From: DASQEH01 sp038237745
GTDB taxonomy: Bacteria; Actinomycetota; Actinomycetes; Propionibacteriales; Nocardioidaceae
Reading direction: 5' to 3'
NCBI GenBank assembly: GCA_038237745.1
Contig: JBBRYJ010000002.1
Location: forward strand, 124,001-188,000
DNA length: 64,000 nt
The translations under genes were made by a program, and so were the position numbers. The first letter of the stretch is position 1. Every line of letters begins with the position of its first letter. Below the pieces are notes generated by a model. That model was not told where the DNA came from and searched no databases. It worked only from the letters and a program-made list of their open reading frames with translations. Positions 17,840-25,714 of the stretch are shown piece by piece.

Positions 17840-18916
17840 ATGCCGGCTCCCGCGACCGAGATCGACGTCGACGGCACGCCGGTACGGGTGTCCAACCCCG
17901 ACCGAGTCATCTACCCGGCCACCGGCACGACGCCCGAGGCGACCAAGCTGGACGTGGTCCGGTACTACGCAAGCGTCGGTGAAGGGATACTGCGGGCGCT
18001 GCACGAACGGCCGACGACGTTGGAGCGCTGGCCGAAGGGCGTCTTCGCCGACATCAAGCAGGCCACCAGGACCGACCCTCAGGGTGACGCCTTCTTTCAG
18101 AAGCGGATACCCAAAGGAGCCCCCACATACGTCGAGACCGCACGGATCACGTTTCCTTCGGGGCGCTTCGCCGACGAGATCTGTCCGACCGAGGCGGCCG
18201 TTGTCGCCTGGGCTGCGCAGATCGGGACGATCACCTTCCATCCCTGGCCGGTGCGGCGGGACGACGTCGACCATCCCGACGAGCTCCGGATCGACCTCGA
18301 CCCGCAGCCCGGCACCGACTTCGCCGACGCCGTCCGGGTGGCCGGTCAGGCGCGCCTGCTGCTTGAGGAGCTCGGCTACCGGGGCTTCCCCAAGACGTCG
18401 GGTAACCGGGGCGTCCACATCTACCTGCGCATCGAGCCGAAGTGGTCCTTCACTGACGTCCGGCATGCGGCGATCGCATTGGGACGCGAGCTCGAGCGCC
18501 GGATGCCCGGCGCGGTGACGACGAAGTGGTGGAAGGAGGAGCGAGGCGAGGCGATCTTCGTCGACTACAACCAGAACGCCCGGGACCGTACGATCGCCAG
18601 CGCCTACAGCCTGCGACCGCTGCCTGGGGCTCCGGTGTCCACGCCGGTCACCTGGGAGGAGCTCGACGGGCTCGACCCGCGGGCGTTCACCCTCTTCACG
18701 GTGCCCGCACGGTACGCCGATGTGGGCGACCTGAACGCCGAGATCGACGACGTGCACCACTCGCTCGAGCCGCTGCTCCAGATGTACGAGCGCGACGAGG
18801 GCGCAGGGCACGGTGACATGCCTTATCCGCCCGACTACCCGAAGATGCCGGGCGAGCCGCCCAGGGTGCAGCCCAGCAAGAAGAACGCGCTGAACTGGGA
18901 CAACGCAGCTGAGTGA
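17840..18916 (+). CDS. LigD-type archaeo-eukaryotic primase/polymerase domain protein
   Basis: 358 residues and only the polymerase (PolDom) module of LigD. LDVVRYYASVGEGIL, TLERWPKGV, FFQKR and ELRIDLDP carry the catalytic acidic pair; KTSGNRGVHIYLRI follows with the conserved SG.RG..I motif, then DYNQNARDRTIASAYS. The protein can add nucleotides during end-joining or gap filling. Ligase and phosphoesterase domains are absent; a separate ATP-dependent ligase is encoded at 28648-29727. TAGGCT (17828-17833) lies 6 nt before the ATG. No ku gene is in the window. Confidence 0.9.
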   Translation: MPAPATEIDVDGTPVRVSNPDRVIYPATGTTPEATKLDVVRYYASVGEGILRALHERPTTLERWPKGVFADIKQATRTDPQGDAFFQKRIPKGAPTYVETARITFPSGRFADEICPTEAAVVAWAAQIGTITFHPWPVRRDDVDHPDELRIDLDPQPGTDFADAVRVAGQARLLLEELGYRGFPKTSGNRGVHIYLRIEPKWSFTDVRHAAIALGRELERRMPGAVTTKWWKEERGEAIFVDYNQNARDRTIASAYSLRPLPGAPVSTPVTWEELDGLDPRAFTLFTVPARYADVGDLNAEIDDVHHSLEPLLQMYERDEGAGHGDMPYPPDYPKMPGEPPRVQPSKKNALNWDNAAE

Positions 18917-18950
18917 CTTGTGCGTGTCGGTGGCACAACGCACACTCCCC

Positions 18951-19215
18951 GGATACCTAGGACTGTGCCCGATGTCAGCGGACGGCATCCGTGACGTTCT
19001 CACCAAACGCGGCGGCTGGCATCGAAGGTCTGCATCCGCGTCGGTTCCGGCACACCCGGGCGCACGACTTCCTTCTGAACGGTGGTCAGGAGCAGGTCTC
19101 AAGCGGCTGGCGGGCTGGTCATCGGACGTGATGCTCGAGAGGTGTGGAGCGTCTGCTGCCGACGTTGCGCGCGAAGGCAGCTGCGCAACGGATGAAGCGA
19201 GGGGACCGGGTATGA
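18951..19215 (+). pseudogene. Decayed tyrosine recombinase (integrase) C-terminus
   Basis: Three consecutive frames carry pieces of one integrase tail: LSADGIRD-type text (MSADGIRDVLTKRG), then AGIEGLHPRRFRHTRAHDFLLNGGQEQ with the HxxR box, then LKRLAGWSSDVMLER with the catalytic-Tyr region reading ERCGAS (Cys where Tyr is expected), then RAKAAAQRMKRGDRV and a stop at 19213. At least two frameshifts and loss of the Tyr mean it is dead. It marks an old integrated element. Confidence 0.8.
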
Positions 19216-19304
19216 CCCGAGAGCTGTGGCGCGAAACTTGTGATCGCAAGAAAGGTAAAGCACCTCGTGCCAGTGGCGGACCCGGTGTCTCCTAACGCGG
19301 CGGG

Positions 19305-19333
19305 AGCCCGACCTATCACTAGCTCGGGCTTTC
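19305..19333 (+). terminator. Possible terminator after the integrase remnant
   Basis: Stem AGCCCGA (19305-19311) / TCGGGCT (19324-19330) with a 12-nt loop and a short T run. Confidence 0.4.
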
Positions 19334-19398
19334 CAGAATCAGCCAGCCGAGGAGCCTCTGAGTCAACTGCAAGCGTACACACGTCGCGCCGACAATCT

Positions 19399-19548
19399 AT
19401 GGAGACGGAGCTGGCTGAGTACCTCGAGCACTTCCGCCTGCGGGTGCTACAGGACGCGCTGAACGAGGCCACCGCTGCCTATTGGGAGCGCCGAGCAAGG
19501 TCCTTTGAAGAGTGGAGTCCAGCAGAGTGGTGTACGGCTCCCTGGTGA
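19399..19548 (+). pseudogene. Truncated phage/plasmid-type small ORF
   Basis: The 49-residue frame starts LAEYLEHFRLRVLQDALNEATAAYWERRA, a helical sequence I associate with small ORFs next to actinobacterial integrases; it then loses similarity close to the left end of the IS256-family element. Probably cut short by the insertion. The identification is by resemblance only. Confidence 0.4.
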
Positions 19549-19625
19549 GCGTGTCGCCTGAGTAGGTGACGGCCATCGGGTGATCCTTCGAGTGATCTGC
19601 GAAAACCGACTCGAAGAAGGACACC

Positions 19626-20639
19626 ATGATGACCGTCAACCCCAGTATCGACCCTGCCCGCCTGCTCGAGGAGCAGCTGGCGCAGGCGTCGCCGGATCTG
19701 CTGCGCGAGCTGCTGACCACGTTCGTCAACACGTTGATGTCGGCCGAAGCCGACTCGGTCTGCGGTGCCGCCTATGGCCAGGTCAGTCCGGAGCGGGTCA
19801 ACCGCCGCAACGGGTACCGGGCCCGGGAGTTCGACACCCGCGCCGGCACCTTGGACCTGGCGGTTCCGAAGCTGCGGGCCGAGACGTACTTCCCGGAGTG
19901 GCTGCTGGAGCGACGCAAGCGCGCCGAGCGGGCGCTGACCAGCGTGGTGGCGACCTGCTACCTGCTCGGGGTGTCCACCCGTCGGATGGACAAGCTGGTG
20001 CAGTCCCTGGGGATCACCACGCTGAGCAAGTCGCAGGTCTCGGTGATGGCCACAGAGCTCGACGCCCACGTCGAGGAGTTCCGCACCTGCCGCCTGGAGG
20101 ATGCTGGCCCGTTCACGTTCGTCGCGGCCGACGCCCTGGTGCTCAAGGTCCGCGAAGGCGGCCGGGTGGTCGGCGTGCACGCACTAGTGGCCACCGGCGT
20201 CAACCTCGACGGACACCGGGAGATCCTCGGCCTGCAGGTCACCACGGCCGAGGACGGCGCAGGCTGGCTGGCGTTCTTCCGCGACCTGGTCGCCCGCGGC
20301 CTGACCGGCGTCAAGCTCGTCACCAGCGACGCCCATGCCGGTCTCGTGGCAGCGATCACCGCGACGCTGGCCGGTGCTGGGTGGCAACGATGCCGGACCC
20401 ACTACGCGGCGAACCTGATGTCGGTGACTCCGAAGAGTTCCTGGGGATGGGTCAAGGCACTGCTGCACTCGATCTACGACCAGCCCGACGCCGAGGCGGT
20501 GCACGCCCAGTTCGACCGCGTCGTCGACGCCCTGACCGAGAAGCTCCCCAACGTGGCCGAGCACCTCGAGACTGCCCGCGCGGACATCCTGGCCTTCACC
20601 GCGTTCCCCAAAGAGGTCTGGCGCCAGATCTGGTCCAAC
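19626..20639 (+). pseudogene. IS256-family transposase, N-terminal 338 residues
   Basis: LLRELLTTFVNTLMSAEADSVCGA, VNRRNGYRAREFDTRAGTLDL and VATCYLLGVSTRRMDKLV are typical of the mutator/IS256 family. The first two catalytic Asp residues are in FVAADALVLK and LVTSDAHAGL. The frame ends at QIWSN, where the IS3-family element is inserted. Rejoined to 22160-22393 the protein would be 416 residues. Confidence 0.92.
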
Positions 20640-22051
20640 CGGGCGTTGTCAAGCTGCCTGGAGTCGATCCGCTTGATTTCTGCGGTTCGGTTTGGAGGAA
20701 GGTTGACGCCGACGAGTCCAGGGGGTGCCGGGGTCCTCGGGCGTGCACGGAACCGCTCCGGGTGCAGCTGGTAATAGGCCTGCTGGGTTTGCTCCTGCCG
20801 CGTCCAGAGGTGGCGCCAGGTGCCGTTGTGGACTTCGTCCGGTGAGAACAAGGCGATCCCGGAATGCTTGTGGTTCTGGTTGTACCAGCGCACGTACCTG
20901 GCCATGAACGCGCGCGCGTCTTCGATGGTGTCGAACGTGCCGGGGTAGTTCGGCCGATACTTCATTGTGCGGAACTCGGACTCGGAGTACGGGTTGTCGT
21001 TGGATACCCGTGGCCGGTTGTGAGTCTGGGTGATGCCCAGGTCGGCGAGGTAGTCCTTCAGCGCCGTCGAGCGCATCGCGGGTCCGGAGTCGGCGTGCAC
21101 GATGTCGGGGAGCCCTTCGTGGGCGATCGCGCCGGTGAACATCTCGACCGCGAGATCGTCGACCTCACGGTCCTCCACTCGCCAGCCGACGAGCTTGCGG
21201 GAGTAGATGTCGATGATCGAGTACGCCTTGAACGCGCATCCGCGCCAGGGGGTGCGCAAATCGGTGATGTCCCACGACCAGACCTGCCCCGGACCGGTCG
21301 CTTCCAGCACCGGCGCCTCCCTCGGAGGGCGGGTGCTGCCGCGCCGAGTGGGCGCGACGGGCCGGGTGGACTGGTCCTCGATCGTCACGGCGATCCGCCA
21401 CCACGAGCGGCGGGAGCCGAGCATCACGCCTTCATCCCACGCGGCCGCGAACGAGTGATCCACAGAGACCCCGTCGGCCCAGCCGGCGGTGACCCGCCTC
21501 TCGATCTCAGCGCGGTCGGTCTGGCTGATCCGTGAGGGATAGGCCCGATCTCTGTGCGGAATCGGCTCCGGCGTCGGCAGTCGGGGGTTGCGTCGATAGT
21601 GCCAGGTGGACCGGGAGACACCAGTCATCGCGAGCGCTTGACGCTGCGAGCCGCTGATCTCTGTCAACTCGACGACGAGTTCGTCCTCGGCGCCGAGGGA
21701 ATCGGACGGATCGGTCGTCGCCGGGGCAGCGTCGGGCTCTTGCTCGCTCATCGAGTGCAAGAGCCCGATAGCTTTTCCCAAGGCCTCGTTCGTCTGCTCG
21801 AGCTCACGCACCCGAGCGCTCAGGCTCGCGACCTCGGCCTCGTGTGCCGCGCGCTCCTTGGCGCGCTGTCTCTCCGGCGCGGTGCGTTTCTCTGGCGGGA
21901 CCGTCATAGGACCACCTTCTCGCGGGATCAGGCCACGATCGAGATCACCGTCGAAGACGGCCGACCGCCATCGGCGGAGGCGATCGTAAGAGACCTTCTG
22001 CCCCGCGAGCCAGATCGCCTTCTGCCCATACGGCTGCACCTCGGTACTCAT
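20474..22051 (-). CDS. IS3-family-like transposase, reads out of the element
   Basis: A single long frame with an N-terminal helix-turn-helix (VSYDRLRRWRSAV), a coiled coil (SLSARVRELEQTNEAL) and an rve-type DDE domain: WSWDITDL, VHADSG, NPYSESEFRTM. No stop codon lies inside the element: the frame crosses the end at 20640 and adds ~55 residues from the antisense strand of the IS256 transposase. A second frame from an ATG at 22100 (ITAGFTTRQIREFVHEYR) appears to be the true N-terminus, so a 1-nt frameshift near 22030-22045 is likely. Activity is doubtful. Confidence 0.75.
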   Translation of the reverse strand: MSTEVQPYGQKAIWLAGQKVSYDRLRRWRSAVFDGDLDRGLIPREGGPMTVPPEKRTAPERQRAKERAAHEAEVASLSARVRELEQTNEALGKAIGLLHSMSEQEPDAAPATTDPSDSLGAEDELVVELTEISGSQRQALAMTGVSRSTWHYRRNPRLPTPEPIPHRDRAYPSRISQTDRAEIERRVTAGWADGVSVDHSFAAAWDEGVMLGSRRSWWRIAVTIEDQSTRPVAPTRRGSTRPPREAPVLEATGPGQVWSWDITDLRTPWRGCAFKAYSIIDIYSRKLVGWRVEDREVDDLAVEMFTGAIAHEGLPDIVHADSGPAMRSTALKDYLADLGITQTHNRPRVSNDNPYSESEFRTMKYRPNYPGTFDTIEDARAFMARYVRWYNQNHKHSGIALFSPDEVHNGTWRHLWTRQEQTQQAYYQLHPERFRARPRTPAPPGLVGVNLPPNRTAEIKRIDSRQLDNARLDQIWRQTSLGNAVKARMSARAVSRCSATLGSFSVRASTTRSNWACTASASGWS

Positions 22052-22156
22052 GCACGAACTCACGGATCTGCCTCGTCGTGAACCCCGCGGTGATCGACAT
22101 ATCCACCGACTCCCTCACTGGTCGTGTACTGACTCAAACCAGCCTGGCGAAAGGGG
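20640..22156 (-). mobile_element. IS3-family-like insertion sequence nested in the IS256 element
   Basis: The boundaries follow from restoring the IS256 frame: TCC-AAC on the left and AAC-AACCCC on the right imply a 3-bp AAC target duplication. The two ends read inward align at the same offset over 26 nt with about 15-16 identities (both contain GCTG..T.GAGTC), i.e. imperfect terminal repeats. 1517 bp is normal for IS3 relatives. Confidence 0.75.
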
Positions 22157-22159
22157 AAC

Positions 22160-22393
22160 AACCCCAACGAACGCCTCAACCGCGAGATCCGCCGCCGCAC
22201 CGACGTCGTCGGCATCTTCCCCGACCGCAATTCAATCATCCGGCTCGTCGGCGCCGTCCTGGCTGAACAACACGATGAGTGGGCCGAAGGCCGCCGCTAC
22301 CTCGGACTCGACGTCCTCGCCCGGGCGCAGGCCGTTGACCTCACCACCGGGGAGGTGACCAACGAGCTAACCCTGCAGGCCATCACGGCCTGA
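22160..22393 (+). pseudogene. IS256-family transposase, C-terminal 77 residues
   Basis: NPNERLNREIRRRTDVVGIFPDR continues exactly where the first part stops, followed by AVLAEQHDEWAEGRRYL and a stop at 22391. The final catalytic Glu region is in this part, so the interrupted enzyme cannot work. Confidence 0.92.
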
Positions 22394-22735
22394 ACAACAA
22401 CGACGAAGGATCACCCGTCCTACACCACGTCAGAGGACTTGCCCCTTTGAAGCAGCGCGTCGCAGCGCGGAGACTACACAGGCCAAGCGACCCTCGGTGA
22501 TCTGAAAGCGCGGGACCGACGCCTCGCTGGCACCGCCGAAGCCTGCCGTCGCCGAGCTGTGTCGCCCTGTACGGAGAGCCGGTTTCCCATGTCTAGGGCA
22601 TGGCTCCGAGTGAGCGCAGACCCCGCCAACGACGCGGCATTCATCAGCGGACCTGCCGCGGTGTCTCCTGGCAGCCGCCACCGGAAACCTCCCGGTCCGG
22701 GCGCTCGGCGCGAAGGTGCGGCGCACCCATGAACC

Positions 22736-22793
22736 CCCGCGCGGACGTCTCAGGTGCGCGATTGGCGTCTCTCGCCTGGGTCGTCCGCGCGGG
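22736..22793. repeat. Perfect 12-bp inverted repeat
   Basis: CCCGCGCGGACG (22736-22747) and CGTCCGCGCGGG (22782-22793) around a 34-nt loop, in the 583-bp gene-free stretch 22394-22976 between the IS element and the metallophosphoesterase gene. It could be a terminator stem or a relic end of the integrated element. Nothing else convincing was seen in that stretch. Confidence 0.5.
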
Positions 22794-22976
22794 CTCAATC
22801 GGCGGCGTCACGTCACCCGTCATGGTAGGGCCTGTTAGCTGACCACGAAACTGTCGAACGCTTGGTTTCGGCTTGCTTCACTTGCCCATCCGCTCCGGTA
22901 GGCGAGCGGGGTCGTGCCGACCAGCCCACGGAGCCGTCCGGTGTCGCTCATGATGGTTTGGCGACCTCGCCTCACT

Positions 22977-23966
22977 CTAGGGGAAAATCTTGGAGTGGCA
23001 GGTTCCGGTGGAGGTGTCGATCGCCGTGCCGGTGGCGGCCTCTACGAATTCAGCTGTCCAACCTGCCGCCCCGAGCGTCATCCGCAGGTAGCCGAACTTC
23101 TTTGCCTTGGCGGCCACGGGCGGGTTCGTCAGTTTCGTGACTCCTACCAGGCTCTCTCCTCCGGTACCGACGACATACTCGGTCGGGCCGGCGAGGTCTG
23201 GAGCGTTGGAGTACGGGTTCATCGGCAGGTAGCGCTGATAGTTGTGGACGTGCCCGTTCAGGACCACGTCGGCGTGGTAGTCGTACAACAACTGCCACCA
23301 GGGTGTGTAGGTCGTGGCGGGCGTCGCCCCACGCCCGTAGAGCGGTTGGTGCCAGTAGGCCGCGACACAAGGCTTCGCGTCCAGGTTCAACGGGTCGGCG
23401 TTCTGCTGCAGCACTGACTTCAGCCAGGCGGTCTGGGTGCTGGTAGCGGTGCAGCCGCCGACACTGTCCTGGGTGCATTGCGCGTTGAGGGCGATGAACA
23501 GCCACGAACCGACCGTGTAGGTGTACTCGCCGTGCGTCTCGAAGTTCGAGTGCGTGAAGTGGGAGTAGTAGCTAGTCGCGAGGCAGTTGGTGCCTGTCAG
23601 ATAGTCATGATTTCCTGCCACTGGATACATGATCGAGTCGAGCCTGCCCCATGTCGGCGTGTACGACGCGTCGTAGGCCGCCGGGTCTGCGCACTTGTAC
23701 TGGTAGTCACCCAGGCCCGCGACCCGGTCAGCCGTCCCGGTGTCGGTCAGGATCGAGTCTCGCAACGCAGCGTCAGACACGCTCAGCTGCTGACAATGCG
23801 TCGGAGTTCCGAGGCCGGTGTTCCAGTAGGGGTCCATCGGATCACAGGCCATGTCGCCCACCGCGATCACCACCGGGTCACCCGTGACCGTCGCCGCGGT
23901 CGCGATACCGACTGGAGCGAGCAGGAGGGCCGTCGTGACCGCCCCGGTGAAGACGCGCTGTCTCAT
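22977..23966 (-). CDS. Secreted metallophosphoesterase (purple acid phosphatase-like)
   Basis: 329 residues. Signal peptide (VTTALLLAPVGIATA), then a calcineurin-like domain with the metal ligands in order: VGDMACD, GLGDYQY, VAGNHDY, AAYWHQPLY and LNGHVHNYQR. Such enzymes release phosphate outside the cell. GAGGAG-like CTGAGGAGCACAGC precedes the ATG at 23966. An upstream in-frame start at 24185 would bury the signal peptide and is rejected. The AT-rich stretch 24050-24100 probably contains the promoter. Confidence 0.9.
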   Translation of the reverse strand: MRQRVFTGAVTTALLLAPVGIATAATVTGDPVVIAVGDMACDPMDPYWNTGLGTPTHCQQLSVSDAALRDSILTDTGTADRVAGLGDYQYKCADPAAYDASYTPTWGRLDSIMYPVAGNHDYLTGTNCLATSYYSHFTHSNFETHGEYTYTVGSWLFIALNAQCTQDSVGGCTATSTQTAWLKSVLQQNADPLNLDAKPCVAAYWHQPLYGRGATPATTYTPWWQLLYDYHADVVLNGHVHNYQRYLPMNPYSNAPDLAGPTEYVVGTGGESLVGVTKLTNPPVAAKAKKFGYLRMTLGAAGWTAEFVEAATGTAIDTSTGTCHSKIFP

Positions 23967-24326
23967 GCTGTGCTCCTCAGGTTGCGTCGTCTGCGATGAG
24001 TGGTGCGACACGTGCGAGTTGTCGCTTCGCTGCCTTAGAGATACCGCCCATCTCAAGCTCATACGGGCCAAAACACCAAATATAGTGCACGGCTCACAGG
24101 CTATGCAAGGCTCCACGGTCGCGCTTCCGCTCGTGAGTGCTGACGGAGACCGAAGGTCAAAGAGCGTGTCCACTCCTTTCCACATGCCGAGGCGACCGTT
24201 GCATCTGGCCCCGATACCTGGGGTAACCGTCTCGTCGAGCGCTGTTTACCCTGCAAAACCGTGGTTTTGACGGTCTGTTCGCTCTCAGCTCGTAGCGTCT
24301 GTCCACTAGACAGAGGAGGCACAGCG

Positions 24327-24563
24327 GTGGAGTTGCCCGAGCAGCGCCTGGCGGAGTTGGCCGCAGCCCAGGAGGTCATCGAGGGCGCACTTGCCGCCCA
24401 TCGTCAGCTGACGCACGACGAAACGCTTCAGATCGAGAGACACGTCGCAAGCGTCCGGGTCATCGACGAACGACTCGCGTCCGCCTCGAACGGAGATTCG
24501 ATACCGTCGCAGTCGCCTACGATGGGGAGCCATGCCACGGCAGCAGCGGCGTTGCCGACCTGA
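24327..24563 (+). CDS. Small hypothetical protein (78 aa)
   Basis: GTG start at 24327 with a strong AGAGGAGG (24312-24319) 7 nt upstream and a TTGACG -35-like box at 24267. The first 55 residues look helical (LAELAAAQEVIEGALAAHRQLTHDETLQIERHVASVRVIDERLA); the tail is low complexity. No family is recognised. It precedes the sigma-RsbT gene by 72 nt on the same strand and may belong to its transcript. Confidence 0.55.
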   Translation: MELPEQRLAELAAAQEVIEGALAAHRQLTHDETLQIERHVASVRVIDERLASASNGDSIPSQSPTMGSHATAAAALPT

Positions 24564-24635
24564 CCAAGCCGGGTCCCGAGCCCCCGACGGACGCCACCCC
24601 GGCGCATGCGGCAGGCTCCGCGTACTGTGCCGAGT

Positions 24636-25712
24636 ATGAGCGTCGCGCAGACCTTCGACGCGGTCGAGGACGACGGCGAACCCGACGTGACTGCGCTCAT
24701 CCCCATCCTTCGGCGTTTCGTCGGTTCGAGGGTCGCCGACCGGGCCGTCGCGGACGACCTCGTGCAGGAGACTCTCGTGCGGGTGCTCACCGCGGCGGGC
24801 CGAGTCGAGCCGGGGATGCTCGAGCCCTACGCCATCGTCACCGCGCGCAACCTCGTCGCCTCCATGTGGAAGGAGCAGGACAGACATCGGCGCAACCAGC
24901 ACCGGATCGTCGACCTGCGACCGCCAGGGTCTCCGGACGAGGGCCTGCTCCAGAGGGAGGAGCGCCACGCTGTCACGCAGGCGCTCGGGCGCCTGTCCGA
25001 GAGGGACCGCAAGACTCTGGTCGCCCATGAGGTCCTGGGACAGGACACCCAGTCGCTCGCGGCCGAGCTCGGCTCGTCGTCCGGTGCCGTCGCCGCTCAG
25101 CTGAACCGCACACGTGCGCGGCTTCGCGTCGAGTATCTGCTCGCACTGGAGGGGGCCGAGCCCCTCACAGACCAGTGCAGGCCGGTACTCCTCGCGCTGT
25201 CGAGTGGCGACCGTCGGCGGCAGCGAGAGGTAGACGCGGCTCGACACCTGCTTGAGTGCGACCTATGCGCGCGACTGAGCCAGCCGCTTCTCGAGAGGGG
25301 GCGCCGCAGTGACAATGAAATGCGGACCCGTATCAGCGGTGACGGCGATGTGGTGCTCGCCCGCCAGGCGGCGCGCGAGCTCGCGTCACGCCTGAGCTTC
25401 TCCCGCACGGAGCTGACCACGATCGCGACGGCAGTGTCGGAGATCGCACGTAACATTGTCCGCTTCGCGGGTGACGGCGAGATCGTCGTCGAACTGCTCG
25501 AGGAGCCTCGTCGCGGGGTGCGGGTCGTGGCCCGCGACACGGGTCCGGGCATCCCCGACATCGAGCAGGCGCTCGCAGATGGGTACAGCACCTACCACGG
25601 TCTCGGGTTGGGTCTGCCAGGTGCGCGCCGCCTGATGGACGAGTTCGCGGTGGTGTCCGAGGTAGGCCGGGGAACGACAGTGACCATGACGAAGTGGCGG
25701 CAGGAAGGATGA
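24636..25712 (+). CDS. Sigma-70-family factor fused to a zinc-binding linker and an RsbT-type kinase
   Basis: 358 residues in three modules. Residues ~18-85: sigma region 2 (VADDLVQETLVRVL, PYAIVTARNLVASMWK). Residues ~107-165: region 4 helix-turn-helix (ALGRLSERDRKTLVAHEVLGQDTQSLAAELG). Residues ~181-211: Cys...His-x3-Cys-x2-Cys (HLLECDLC), as in zinc anti-sigma proteins. Residues ~226-358: an RsbT-like serine kinase with N-box E269/N273 (SEIARNI), G1 DTGPGIPD (301-308) and G2 GLGLGLPG. In Bacillus RsbT is a separate protein held by the RsbR/RsbS stressosome. Here rsbR and rsbS follow at once. ATG at 24636, TACTGT 7 nt upstream, no ribosome binding site: probably leaderless. Confidence 0.88.
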   Translation: MSVAQTFDAVEDDGEPDVTALIPILRRFVGSRVADRAVADDLVQETLVRVLTAAGRVEPGMLEPYAIVTARNLVASMWKEQDRHRRNQHRIVDLRPPGSPDEGLLQREERHAVTQALGRLSERDRKTLVAHEVLGQDTQSLAAELGSSSGAVAAQLNRTRARLRVEYLLALEGAEPLTDQCRPVLLALSSGDRRRQREVDAARHLLECDLCARLSQPLLERGRRSDNEMRTRISGDGDVVLARQAARELASRLSFSRTELTTIATAVSEIARNIVRFAGDGEIVVELLEEPRRGVRVVARDTGPGIPDIEQALADGYSTYHGLGLGLPGARRLMDEFAVVSEVGRGTTVTMTKWRQEG

Positions 25713-25714
25713 CG

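Larger units (their letters stand above)
19560..22426 (+). mobile_element. IS256-family insertion sequence, interrupted by an IS3-family element
   Basis: The transposase reads in two pieces (19626-20639 and 22160-22393) on either side of a 1517-bp insertion. The ends share CGGGTGATCCTTCG at 19577-19590 with its complement at 22404-22417, so the element spans roughly 19560-22426; exact outer ends and target duplication could not be fixed. It lies in decayed integrated DNA between ligD-like and metallophosphoesterase genes. Confidence 0.8.

Noticed and set aside
17777..19249. 490-codon minus-strand frame opposite the LigD-type gene
   Set aside because: Shadow frame; the polymerase motifs on the plus strand are decisive.
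24228..24300. Sigma-B-type promoter (GTTT...GGGTA) before the stress operon
   Set aside because: GTTT- and GGGTAA-like words occur but at wrong spacing and order; only a TTGACG box was kept as a weak note.
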